62,000 nucleotides of DNA from Zygnema cylindricum (lineage: Eukaryota; Streptophyta; Zygnematophyceae; Zygnematales; Zygnemataceae): the NCBI GenBank assembly GCA_037447655.1, contig JBBHKE010003156.1, positions 1 through 62,000 on the forward strand, in the 5' to 3' direction. Position 1 is the stretch's first letter. Every line of letters begins with the position of its first letter. Shown one piece after another: positions 22,229 to 32,245 of this stretch. Below the pieces are notes generated by a model. That model was given only the letters and a program-made list of their open reading frames with translations, ran no database searches and had not been told where the DNA came from. The position numbers were made by a program, and so were the translations under genes.

Positions 22229-22480
22229 AAAATCGCTTCGCGAAGCTGAAGGTGAGATCCGGATGCCGTGTGTCGACAGGGAGTGGAAAGAGGTAATCGG
22301 GAACTTCTTCTCCCTTTTCACTCTCTTCGTCTGTCCCCTTGATCTCCTCGAAAGAGGAACATATCCTCACCGCTGGGGTACTGTGCTTCCGCCTTCTTTT
22401 TCCGCGCTTTCAGACGACTGCTCGTCTGCGGTACTCTCCTTGTTGGGGTCCCTCATCACCTCCAGATCCCAACATCTGGT
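22229..22480 (-). pseudogene. fragment of the gypsy extra ORF
   Basis: It matches 2600-2850 and 3962-4210, beginning at CGCTTCGCGAAGCTGAAGG. It ends at CCTCCAGATCCC, where sequence switches to copia gag. With the adjoining LTR fragment it reproduces the junction at 3961, so both copies descend from one composite. Confidence 0.6.
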
Positions 22481-22986
22481 TCTGCCAACTTCTATTCCTG
22501 AATCGTAATTCTCCAGTACATATTTATAAGCGCATCCCACACATCAGACGCCCTTTCCACTTGTAAATGAGGACCTGCGAGTCCTTGTGTGAGATGACGA
22601 AGGAAAAAAATGCTTAGCCGCCATGTTGTTGTAGTCCCAAGTATCGATGTCATTCTCCTTATTCCTCGGAATCGGAGACATGAAAACATAACCGGTTGCT
22701 ATCGGTGTGGTTTTCTCCTTTTCTTTCCCTTTTTCCACCACGATGCTTTCTCCGTCTTCTGAGTCCTTTGATGGTGGTGGATCTGGTTTCCTACCAAATC
22801 TGGTTCCTCCAAACCCTAGAGGGATAGTCGAACCGGATGGACGCTTTACTCGCCCACTCACTATTCCCCAAAATATTTTCTCACATAGGGCTCCTGTCAT
22901 CATATTCTCCTAGTAAATGAACCTAGTCCCATTAAATATGGGCACCCTAGAGGGTGGGCCCATACTTGCAACTCATAGATCTCCAT
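22481..22986 (-). pseudogene. gag: copia gag fragment
   Basis: The minus-strand start codon at 22986 lies inside the LTR. A one-base loss in the primer-site region (AGTATGGGCC rather than AGTTATGGGCC) shifts the frame. The remaining frame, 22544-22903, reads MMTGALCEKIFWGIVSGRVKRP and is nearly identical to 20864-21214. It breaks off at the junction with gypsy ORF sequence near 22481. Confidence 0.75.
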
Positions 22987-23956
22987 TGGTACTCAGAGTA
23001 GGCAGCTTACTAGAAGCCTCTAGGATAACCTCAATTAAGAGGTCTTTGGTTGAGTATTGCTGACACCCTGATAGAATAAAAACTGATAAAACTGCACCTT
23101 TTAGAAGAGTAGACTCCCTTGAGTGTACTACAAAAAGAATCCTTGAATTTGCTCCCTTGAGCAGTAAATTGTCAATGGTCAAAGATGACCTTTTTATACA
23201 GGAGCTCTCTGGGAAAGAGGGGCCTACCTCTAATTTTCTAAGTCCTAAGACCCCTCCCTAAACCCTCTACTACTAATGTACGAAGCCAATCAATTCAGTG
23301 TACAGTACAGAAAGGTACTTGGCCCGGAGTACTTTGTGTACGGCCATTGTACGACATGGCCAGAAAGACGACGCTTGCCATATTCGGGTTCGCCATAGTA
23401 TGTCCCGGAGATGCCGTCATCCAATGTCATGTGACCACGTGTCACCCAGTGTGGCTATGACTGCAAACCGCCAAATCGAACATTTTGCGATGGCGACTTC
23501 TTTCCCCGCCGTTAGATTGATGTCGGCCTTAATTTATAGCCGTTAAAATACAAGCAGTACTTTTCGGTGTAATTTTATTTAACTGTGTCAGTGTGATTGT
23601 GGTCAGTTTGTTAGTATACCGAACTTGTCTATTTTGTCATCTTTCAATAGCTATAGTACCCTATATACTTCAGCACTGGTCTTGGACTACAGGATAAGAC
23701 TAATACCTACTTTGACGGACGGTAGGTACCAAGATCAAATCCTGAGTCTGTCAATCCTTTTGGTAAGTTTACCAAAGGTCTGCCTTCTGACCCTAGAAGA
23801 AACATAGGCAGCCATGGCTCCAGCTTCCTCTCCAGCCTTCAGTGACTACGACAAGTATGGAGGCTAGAGAGAGAAGCTAGAAGCAGGATGCCTTTGCCTT
23901 TTCCTGCTCCTACTTAAATTAATTAAGTAACCTAGAAAATAACTTCAATTTCAACA
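22967..23956 (-). repeat. copia LTR, 5' LTR of the truncated element
   Basis: 990 bp on the plus strand from TGCAACTC to TTTCAACA, so TG...CA in both readings. It is followed inward by gag. It carries the GTAC cluster (about 23279-23350), CCACGTGTCACC near 23436 and the first leader hairpin. No partner LTR is adjacent. Confidence 0.75.
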
Positions 23957-24058
23957 ACTTTCAAAAGGCTGTTATGCGTACAGATTTCTAGCAGCTGGAT
24001 TTATTAACACCGACAAAAAGCTCATTACCTTTGACGTTGTGTTTTTGTGCATCGTAAC

Positions 24059-24633
24059 CATAGTTAAAAAGTAGGTGACAGTACACCCATACAATATGCC
24101 TATTGTAAGTAAATTTTACAATACTACCTTAAGACCCATATTGTATTGGCCACAAAATGAAATAAAATAGTAACAGGGTTGAGTTGCACATGGTTCAATA
24201 GAGAATTAAACGACATGTCTAAATTTGAAAAAAAAAACGGACAAAAAAATCTTTTTCTGTGAGTTTTGAGCGACTTTTTATTTAAACCGTCAGATTTGGA
24301 TGATATGACGGTCGTTGATGAAAGTAACGATCTAAGATGATCACATGAAAAGCCCACAACACAACTTACGACCGGACTATCATCATATTCGTCTGCGGAT
24401 TTTTTTTTTCCTAGTTATTTTTCCGGCGGAATGTTATCCTTTGCCGTGTCAGTTCGTTAAAAAAATTCGTTCGGCGGCGTGCGCTGTACTATGAGCATAC
24501 GTCACATTCGTACGCTCGTACAGGGGTGTGCAGAGCACACACACATACATTATGCCTACCTTGTGCGAGTTTTGTGCCTAGCTTTGTGCGCCTACCAAAG
24601 GCCTACCATAAAAACGCCTACTTTTGAACTATG
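24059..24633. mobile_element. hAT-like MITE with 8-bp target duplication
   Basis: 575 bp. The termini are CATAGTTAAAAAGTAGGTGA at the left and, inverted, CATAGTTCAAAAGTAGGCGT at the right. ATCGTAAC flanks both sides exactly (24051-24058 and 24634-24641). The element at 34204-34479 has the same termini in opposite orientation and shared internal sequence. Eight-base duplications are characteristic of hAT transposons. There is no transposase, so it is non-autonomous. Confidence 0.8.
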
Positions 24634-24641
24634 ATCGTAAC

Positions 24642-25238
24642 CATAAATCTGCGTATGAAAGTGGACAATTTTAATCGTGCGGTTTTGAATTGGGACCACA
24701 AGAGAAACAAGAGAGTCGTACATAAGGTACACACAGGCGAAAATATCAAAAAAAAAAGAATGTCAAAAACAACTCCTACTCTTCGTTATAATCGGAAAAA
24801 AAAAGTACGAGCGGAAAACGTTAATAACCATAGATGTTCAAATCGCGATTTTTTCATTTTTTCCGATTGAAACATATAATTCGTGACTTTTGAAAAAATT
24901 GCAAAAAAACATCTATTGTATACTGAAACTGATAAAATACGGGAACATGTAAATAAATTACGGTAACTGTGTTTTAGATATGTACGGAATTCCGAGAAAA
25001 TATACGACGTAGTTATTGGTACTTTGTGTTCAGTGAACTAATAGAAATATCACGAAACTTGTACGTTATTTCATCGAAAATGTACAGACATTTTCAAAAA
25101 GAGACGTTTAACTTCACACAAATTTCGCGCGATAAGTTTGAAATTTGAACGGGCTCTTCTTCAAAATTTTTTGAAAGAAGCCGCCATGGAATATTAAAAA
25201 CGAACCACGGAATTTGACAAAAGTTTACTTGTGCGAAC
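24642..25238. other. unannotated AT-rich stretch
   Basis: I see no supportable gene, inverted termini or repeat here. Confidence 0.5.
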
Positions 25239-25243
25239 GTTCG

Positions 25244-26648
25244 TGTTGATATTTGTTTATTTTCTAGGTCTTTTATAAGGATAGCAAAAGGCAGAGGCAG
25301 TCTGCCTCTAACTCCCCTCTCCATGCCCCCACACTTGTTGTAGTCACTGAAGGCTAGATAGGGAGTTAGAACTATGGCTGCCTATGCCTTCTCGAGAGAC
25401 AGGAGTACAAATTGGTAGACTTACCAAAATGGGGTTTGAAAGACCCAGGATTCGATCCTGATACCTATTGTCTGCCAAATCTCCAGAAGTCGTTAGCTTT
25501 ATCCAATGGTGTAGGATGAATGATTCACTATATGGGGTACGTTAAGAATATAAATGTATCTGTTAAAGTATGTGTCATTTAACAAATTACGGGACAAACT
25601 ATACATGGAAAGTGCTTAGACCGCACGAAATTCGGACCGCACGGAATTAACGAAATGACATTTTATTTCGACGGTCCGGATAGAATATGCGATTTGAATC
25701 GACAGCGGTGGTGCGAGCCGGGATTCCGGATTGGCCGCTTTGGCGTTTTCGGGCGCCACCACTCCGGATGACACGTGGCAATATCCTGGAGGGTTGTAGG
25801 AAATCCGAAACGCGAGATGACAAGTCAAGATGTGACAAATGTCACATTATGACGATGTCGTACATGGACCGTACAGAAGGTACTCTGGCACCTGTACTTT
25901 ATGTACGGTATAGTCATGTGATTGGTTTGTACCCTAACTGGTTCCATGTTGACGAGAATTTCAACGGTCAACTCGGAATGACGACCGTTGAATTTTAACG
26001 GTCAACAAAGATCCATTCGGCAAGTCAAACTAACACGTGGCATCATCCTATTGGATACTGGAGAAGAAAGGGACAGAACGGCGATGACTTTTTCGCCACT
26101 TGGCATGCCTCAAGTGGTGCCGGATATTTCCGTACATAAAGTACGGTGGCTACCGTACTTTCTATGAACATTATGTAGTGTGCTGCAATTTGATTGGTCT
26201 AGAGGGGTTGTGAGTAGGTTTTAGGACTTAGAATATTTTTGGTAGGTAGTGGCCTCTCCCATAGAGCATCTTGTATAAAAGGCAAACTTTGGCCAGCCAT
26301 AATTATAAATTTACTTGACCATTTTCAGTGATTCTTTTTGCCTAGGACTCAAGGGAGTCTAAGCTACACAAGGGTGTAGTCGGTCAGAGGTTTTTCTTGC
26401 TAGGGTGGCTGCAATTCTAAGGGAAAGTCAAAGTGGGTGAATGTGTCTAAATTTCATATTCTAACTTTGCATTTTGTGGTGGAACTGAGAACACAGAAAG
26501 TCTTATTTCACGGGGGTGAAGCTGTAATGGGGTTCTGATAGTCAAGGGGTCAATCATTTGGGTTTATATAAACTTGGAGTCGGCACTATCTAGATTAGCT
26601 TCTTTGGATCTGTGAATTCTGTGTGGCAATGGAGCCCATAGAATTCCA
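25244..26648 (+). repeat. copia solo LTR with GTTCG target duplication
   Basis: 1,405 bp, TGTTGATATT to GAATTCCA, flanked by GTTCG at 25239-25243 and 26649-26653. It shares with the array LTRs the GTAC clusters, ACACGTGGC, ATTGG boxes, TATAAAA at 26274-26280 and both leader hairpins (near 26345). It is about 360 bp longer than the array LTRs. The ACACGTGGC, GTAC-cluster and ATTGG module appears twice (about 25760-25935 and 26030-26200), which could account for the extra length. No internal sequence remains. Confidence 0.85.
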
Positions 26649-26653
26649 GTTCG

Positions 26654-27115
26654 AACCTGGGTAAGCCACAAATGTGGCGTAGTCTAGTTTTGACGACTCT
26701 ACTACCAGTTGATGAAAGAATTGTGATACGGACATGGAGTATCATACATATTTAAATAATTTTAATATTTTACCGCTCATTTAACGAAAAAACTTGCAAA
26801 CTGCGCTATATGTATTTTTTTTTATGTACGGAATAGTAGGGAAGGAAATTCATTAACTATTTTTAACGATTTGTTCAAATGGTTCAATGCGTTCGTTACG
26901 TATAATTCGTCGTGATTGGTACATTCGCACTAATCGTCGTGAACAACTATGATATTAACATAATATTCATTTACAAATAAATTTGTATCGAATCCCCAAA
27001 TTAATCGTTACAGACTTACAACCTTACGAGAACCTCCCAGACAATCGAAATGAGAACTCCTATACAGTTGACGAATCGTAGAGGCGCTACAGTACAGTAT
27101 GGCACAGTACTGTAG
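26654..27115. other. unannotated stretch
   Basis: There is no gene or repeat boundary that I can support. Sequence is AT-rich with no long open frame. Confidence 0.45.
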
Positions 27116-27124
27116 CTAGTAGTG

Positions 27125-27910
27125 TTGTGTATCGGTAAGGATTTGTCGACAACCAATATGGGCGTTTTTACGGGTAGCCTATAATCGATATATTGGTGCG
27201 ATATATCGTTATCGGTGTTATCGCCGATATATACCCAATATTTATCGGTTATTATCGGCGATAACACCGATATTGATAACTATCGGCGATATCTGTACAG
27301 ACCGTACAAATAAATGTACGGCCAATACAGTTAATTGTACGTGTTATTCCCCGGACGCGCCGCGAACCCCCTTCCCCCCGATTTCGGTAAAACAACACGG
27401 TATTTCCTTCATTATTTATAATTTAAGGGGGTTTTACTTGATACCCCTTCCATAATGTCTTTTTGACTGATAATTTTTTTATAAATGGTAGTTAATGGTG
27501 GCAGTCTGACAGATTGTTCGTCTGCTTTGTTCGTCTATTCGTCTGGTTTTCGAAAAAGTTTGATTTTACAAATTTACAATGTAATTTATATTTTTCGTTT
27601 CGGTACTATAATTTTATAACTATAAACCATTATTTCAAATTTGTCAACGTTTATGTGCCGCACTATCCGTCATAAATTTTAGTTAAACAGCGTACGGAAC
27701 AAATTCTTACATGTGGCATACCACGCTATATAAAGTCAATAATATAATACAGTATATATAAAGTACTATTGTATACATACTATATTTTTTAAGTTATCGC
27801 CGATATGGAATTTGTTGGTCTCGGACCGATTTATCGGCACCTTTGACCGTTCGATAACCGATAACTATCGGTATCGCTGTTATCGCGATAATTTTTTTAC
27901 CTATACACAA
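27125..27910. mobile_element. Mutator-like non-autonomous element
   Basis: 786 bp with termini TTGTGTATCGGTAA and, inverted, TTGTGTATAGGTAA. The flanks CTAGTAGTG (27116-27124) and CTAGTAGCG (27911-27919) are a 9-base target duplication with one mismatch, as expected for Mutator-like elements. Subterminal near-palindromes of the TTATCGSCGATAA type lie at 27218-27230, 27252-27264 and about 27794. Both ends match the ends of 44471-46965, so this is an internally deleted derivative of that element without its genes. Confidence 0.7.
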
Positions 27911-27919
27911 CTAGTAGCG

Positions 27920-28321
27920 AGACAATTTTGGAATACGCGGGAACTCAACTAGACTTCGCTAAAATAAGCCACAATCCGCCACGTCGGTGTGGGCGACATT
28001 TTTTCACCGAGAAGTCACGCTCCGCTGCCACGATTGCGTTCAGCGTACAAATAAAAATTTTAGTCTTGTGTATTGAGAGCCTTTTACCGGTATTCAATAT
28101 GTACCTTTTTTAGACCTATCGACAATCGATATAGCGGTACGGTACATCGATAAGTATAATATCGTCATGAATTTACGATAAATCGAGATAATTTATCGGG
28201 TCGATAAAGTATCGCGATACCTCCGTACGCTGGTTTGTCAAAAAAAAATCAAAAGTCCGCCCGTAGGGCGATTCCTTGCTACATTTTTTCGTACTTTATT
28301 TCCTTAGTGCAATTGTATGGA
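27920..28321. other. unannotated stretch with an ATCG-rich block
   Basis: No gene seen. At about 28110-28225 the sequence is rich in ATCGATA/TATCG words and may be another degraded terminal-repeat element, but I found no clear ends. Confidence 0.35.
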
Positions 28322-28329
28322 CCCCCAAC

Positions 28330-28784
28330 CAGAGGTCGCAAACGGTTAACCGAAACCGTAACCGACTGTTAACGGACCGCCCGCGTCGGATCCGGAACGA
28401 ATTCGGTTGCCAAATTTGGGGGGTCGGGCGGATTCTCGCGGGTGATTCACGAAAAAAAAAAAAAATCGGTTACGGTCGGGTAAGCAAAAAACGAAAAAAT
28501 TTGAAGGTTTTGTATTGTCAATACTGTCCAACATTATTATACTCTGGTATCGTGGAAGGTATAAGGGAGATACACCACTAATTTTTTACTTATTCGGTAT
28601 GGGCGGGTACGGGTAGTCGCGAGAAATCGAGATTCGGTTAACTTTTATTTTCGTAAACGCGTTTCGGGTAATGGTTAACAATTTTTGGAGCGTGACATAA
28701 CCCGGTCGGGCGTCGAGTACTCAGATTTTGAAAAAAAAAACGGTCGGTTTCGGTTAACTAAAATTTTGACTTTTTCGACCTCTG
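28330..28784. mobile_element. hAT-like MITE, second family
   Basis: 455 bp. The left end CAGAGGTCGCAAACGG and the inverted right end CAGAGGTCGAAAAAG agree over the first nine bases. The motif GGTTAACCGAAACC follows inside both ends. CCCCCAAC flanks both sides exactly (28322-28329 and 28785-28792). The CAGAG terminus and 8-base duplication fit hAT. It is non-coding and G-rich on one strand. Confidence 0.75.
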
Positions 28785-28802
28785 CCCCCAACCTCCCACT
28801 AA

Positions 28803-29216
28803 GGGTACTTTCGCATGTAACCGAAACTTAGTCTTGTTACTTTGTTTTTAGCGAAGATTCTCCGTACACCTTTCAGAGCATTCGTATGTAAAGAAATGAA
28901 ATCGTAACTTTAGATTGTGAAGGATGTAGACGTGGGTGTAATTTGTGACAATTGTAGACGCGTACAAAACTCGCGACAATTGATGTCGTTTACAAAATAG
29001 AGACGGTTGTAGACGTCTACCTACTTGTGACATTGTAGATGTTTATGGTTCGTGACATTTTGACGTCACGCGTACTTATAGCGTCGACGTCACAAATTCC
29101 ACAACATTCCGCCATGGTTTCCCGATTTTGTTTTTTTGTCCATTCTCACTCTACTTGCCACCAAAATAAGTTAAAGGACAGCCAAAAGAAATATTTTAGC
29201 ACATGCGAAAGTACCC
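28803..29216. mobile_element. PIF/Harbinger-like MITE
   Basis: 414 bp. The termini are GGGTACTTTCGCATGT and its inverted partner GGGTACTTTCGCATGT, flanked by TAA at 28800-28802 and 29217-29219. A three-base TWA duplication with a GG-starting terminus is the hallmark of PIF/Harbinger. The left terminal region (GTAACCGAAACTTAGTC, TAGCGAAGATTCTCCGTAC) recurs at 40573-40660. It lies 10 bases beyond the right target copy of the preceding hAT element. It is non-coding. Confidence 0.75.
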
Positions 29217-29219
29217 TAA

Positions 29220-29578
29220 ATATATCGCGGTACTGTAGTTTTTGTAGGCCCTAGAGGCTGGAGCTAAATATCGAGCCCTTTCACCGTTGGACATTTGATT
29301 TACATACATAACATGATTTTGGATGCACATTCCCATCCGTACATGACTGCCATGCAAAAAGAAAACCCTAACTTGCGGACAGAGACGGACGCTTCGCGCT
29401 TAGTAATAAATATGAATCCAATCTGAGTGCGCTTTCCCGTGTCGACGCCACCCACTTTGTCGTGTCTACGCCGACAACTGGTACTTTTTATGTACTTTTG
29501 TTCAAAACAGCGAGCAGTTACCCTACGGACTGGAACCCTCCGTACAAAAAGCTTTTTAAATATATCCTGAATTTACAG
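29220..29578. other. unannotated stretch
   Basis: No gene, repeat or element ends that I can support. Confidence 0.45.
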
Positions 29579-29580
29579 TA

Positions 29581-30144
29581 CACCGCCAATCGCTATTAGC
29601 GTAGAAGTTTCTTTAGCGTACATGAAAAATTACCGTGGTTTACGCTAATTAAGAATTTGAAAATTTTGAAAAAAAACATACATTCTAATTGTTTAATAAT
29701 TCTAATTTGGGTCTTTGAAAAAAAAAATGTCGGTCGCAAACATGCTTACACTAATATAGGTATTCGTACAAAATCTGACAAATCGTACACAAATCGTACG
29801 TTCACACAGTCGAAACGTGGTTGCTGGACGAATATGTGCGAACGTGATATTTGACAACCCGATTAAAACGTCTCTTTCTTCCAGTGCACATTCACATGTG
29901 TGCACAATAATGATAAGTGTCTTTTTATGCTTTTGTAATTCAAAAAGTACCATTTCATACGGAGACACCCTGTCCGTACGCCACACTATTTCCATCGCAG
30001 TGCACTTTCTTTATTAACGCTAATTGAAAAAAAAACCTAATTAGAATAATGGGAAAAATATAATTATGGATTGTATTTCGGGTTTTTTTTTTTGAAAAAA
30101 GGGCACCGAATTGGCGTTATATACTCTAATAGCGATTTACGGTG
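29581..30144. mobile_element. TA-flanked terminal-inverted-repeat element
   Basis: 564 bp with termini CACCGCCAATCGCTATTAGC and, inverted, CACCGTAAATCGCTATTAGA, flanked by TA on both sides. The TA target and short size suggest a Tc1/mariner-type MITE; the superfamily is not certain. Its interior (29700-29940) matches 46973-47150 in the reverse orientation. Sister copies are at 37685-37742 and 31044-31265. No transposase. Confidence 0.65.
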
Positions 30145-30146
30145 TA

Positions 30147-31041
30147 GTGCAGATTGACACTTATAAAATTTTATGTTTATTAAGGTTAATAGAAAAATAT
30201 TATTATTAATTTTATTTTAATCTCAAGGGTCGTATTTTAGGAGCGCTGAATACTTGAATTAGTGGTTTAGTGAAGTACTTACCTGAATCGAGCAACTTTT
30301 TGCCCCCCCGGGGTGCCGAAGACGTCCACGTCGACCGTATTATCCGCGCGACCGCTCGTTTAGGGTTTTTTTTTCGGTTTTTTTGTAACCCAAAACCCTA
30401 TTTCTCGTACCCAATCCCAAGAGGTGCCGAATGTCGGCGCGAGGTGCCGAAATTTCGGCGCGGGGTGCCACGGGGTGCCGAAGGTCCCACACTTGTATGA
30501 GGGCTTGTTCGATACCCATACGTTTTTAGGTGTGAAGGTCTCGGGTGAAGGGGTCCACGTCGCCCCCCCTCCCATTTCGCTTTACGACGCCTCGCGCCGC
30601 ACGGCGCGTCGAAAGTATAAATATTTTTAGAGTTTTTTACCATTTGTGATTTTTTCGCACAGCGGCATTCGTCGGGAAGGGGGGAAAAAATAGGCGACGT
30701 CTCAGGAAATTGCCGTACAAATGGAGGTACAGGACTGCAACAATCCCCTGCACGATGGCATTATCGAAATTTTCGATCCGACGGTATGTATAGTTTCTGG
30801 AAATTCGACAGGACTGCCGAGGATGGCTGAAAAAAAGTATGAGTACGGACTACCGACGAATCGGACGGCTGAGGGTAAACCTTACAGATTCCCCTTGATG
30901 TAAATAACGGAAGGTTCTTTCCATAAAATTGGGGCGTGGATTGCGCACTGTGGTTCGATGAAAAGATATTTCATCACCGACAAACAATTAAGGATTTTTA
31001 TCCTTAAATTTAGGATTTACGAGTCATGAAAGATGACTCAC
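30147..31041. other. non-coding stretch with a GC-rich GGTGCCGAA block
   Basis: At 30305-30480 the word GGTGCCGAA occurs four times within otherwise AT-rich surroundings, alternating with GGCGCG. The open frames here (for example 30360-30575 minus) are low-complexity and not convincing. Nothing else is recognised. Confidence 0.4.
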
Positions 31042-31043
31042 TA

Positions 31044-31265
31044 CAGTAGACCGCTAATCGTTATTAGGGTTCACGTTTTATTTGCACTTAAAACATCTTT
31101 TCTCCGTGCACACTTGTCGGATTGTCCATCCGATGGTTGCTATTGGACGGCAAGATTCTCAGCTTCCTATTGGCGGTTTCGGATTGACAATCCGACAAGT
31201 GTGCACGGAGAAAAGATGTTTTAAGTGGCGAAAAAAACTTTAACACCAATAACGATTACCGGTTG
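31044..31265. mobile_element. foldback element related to the TA-flanked family
   Basis: 222 bp between TA dinucleotides. The ends CAGTAGACCGCTAATCGTTA and, inverted, CAACCGGTAATCGTTATTGG resemble the 29581 element. An internal inverted repeat of about 40 bases starting CTTAAAACATCTTTTCTCCG occupies both arms (about 31088-31130 and 31178-31224). The transcript would form one long hairpin. Confidence 0.55.
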
Positions 31266-31534
31266 TAGTACATTTGAAATCAACGCGATAACATATTCCT
31301 CCAATAGGAATTGTTCAAGAAACAGAGCAAAGGCTACACTACCAAGGCAGTAGTCTATACTTCAAAATTTGAAATGCAGAATCCTCCTTTTCTCCATTTC
31401 TAGTTTTCTACAGGGTACACTTGATTTGAAAGGTGACAGAAGTCACAAATTGAAGGTAAGGACTAATGAGTGCCAGCTGTAGGCTTCCTTGACTTTTTGA
31501 AGCTTCTGGATGATAATAGACCATCAGGACGGGT

Positions 31535-31890
31535 CCCTCTCCCTCTCCCTCTCCCTCTTCCCCTCTCTCTCTCCCTCTCCTTCTCTCGCCCTCTCTCTTT
31601 CCCCTTCTCTCCCTCTCTCTGTCTCTTTCCCTCTCTCCCTCTCTCCTCCCTCTCCCCCTCCCTCTTTCAGTCACTCCCTCTCTCCCCCTTTCCCCCCCTC
31701 TCTTCCGCTTTCCCCCTGTTTCTCCCCCTTTCTCCCCCTTTCTCCCCCGCTTTCCCCTCCCCCTCTTTCTCTCTCCCCCCCCCTCCCTCCCCCCCCCCCT
31801 CCCCCCCCCCCTCCCCCCCGCCCGCCCTTCTCTCTCTCTCTCTCTCTCCCTCTGCCTCTCCCTCTCCGCCTCCCTCCCTCCCTCTCTCCT
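31535..31890 (+). repeat. polypyrimidine tract upstream of the NPH3-domain gene
   Basis: About 350 bases of almost uninterrupted C and T, as CTCCCT, CTCTCT and runs of C. A more T-rich pyrimidine stretch follows to about 32215, ending about 30 bases before the start codon at 32246. Such tracts can form triplex DNA and resemble the Y-patch or CT-rich leaders of plant promoters. The long Ser/Pro/Leu frames across it are composition artefacts. Confidence 0.7.
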
Positions 31891-32245
31891 ATTGGCATTT
31901 CATGTTACAACCTCCAGCGTTTCTAATTTTTATGCTTTTGTTTGTTTTTTTTTCCTTCTTTTTATTTTTTTGATCGAACAGTCTTTTACTTTTTTTTTCC
32001 CCTTCTTCTTCTTTTTGTGTTTGACTGAACAGCCTTTTTTTTTTTTATTCCTCTTTTTAATCTTTTGAATGAACAGTTTTCTACCATTTTTTTTTTACCT
32101 TTCTTCTTCTTCTTCTTCTTTTTGTTTCGCGACTCTTTTACTCTCTGTTTTTTTCTTCCCTTGTCTGCTTTTTTTTCCCTCTTCTGTTTTTTTTTTCCCA
32201 AATTTGCATTTTTCTTTTCCTTTTTGTACCGCAGCGTCCTGCAAA

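Noticed and set aside
26649-26675. tRNA-like GTTCGAACCTGGGTAAGCC after the solo LTR
   Set aside because: It resembles a T-arm, but no D-arm, anticodon arm or acceptor partner lies upstream, either across the LTR or at the reconstituted empty site.
28105-28230. Possible further terminal-repeat element rich in ATCGATA
   Set aside because: No matching ends or target duplication could be found.
30360-30643. Minus-strand frames with GTP/HPAPKF-type repeats
   Set aside because: Products of the GGTGCCGAA DNA repeat; no start context and no recognisable domain.
31470-31973. 167- and 138-codon Ser/Pro/Leu frames
   Set aside because: They are forced by the CT-only composition of the pyrimidine tract; there are no domains and both strands are open.
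32069-32245. N-terminal extension of the NPH3-domain protein upstream of 32246
   Set aside because: The extension encodes a low-complexity Phe/Ser/Leu run from T-rich leader sequence. The Met at 32246 has a better context and starts ordinary protein sequence.
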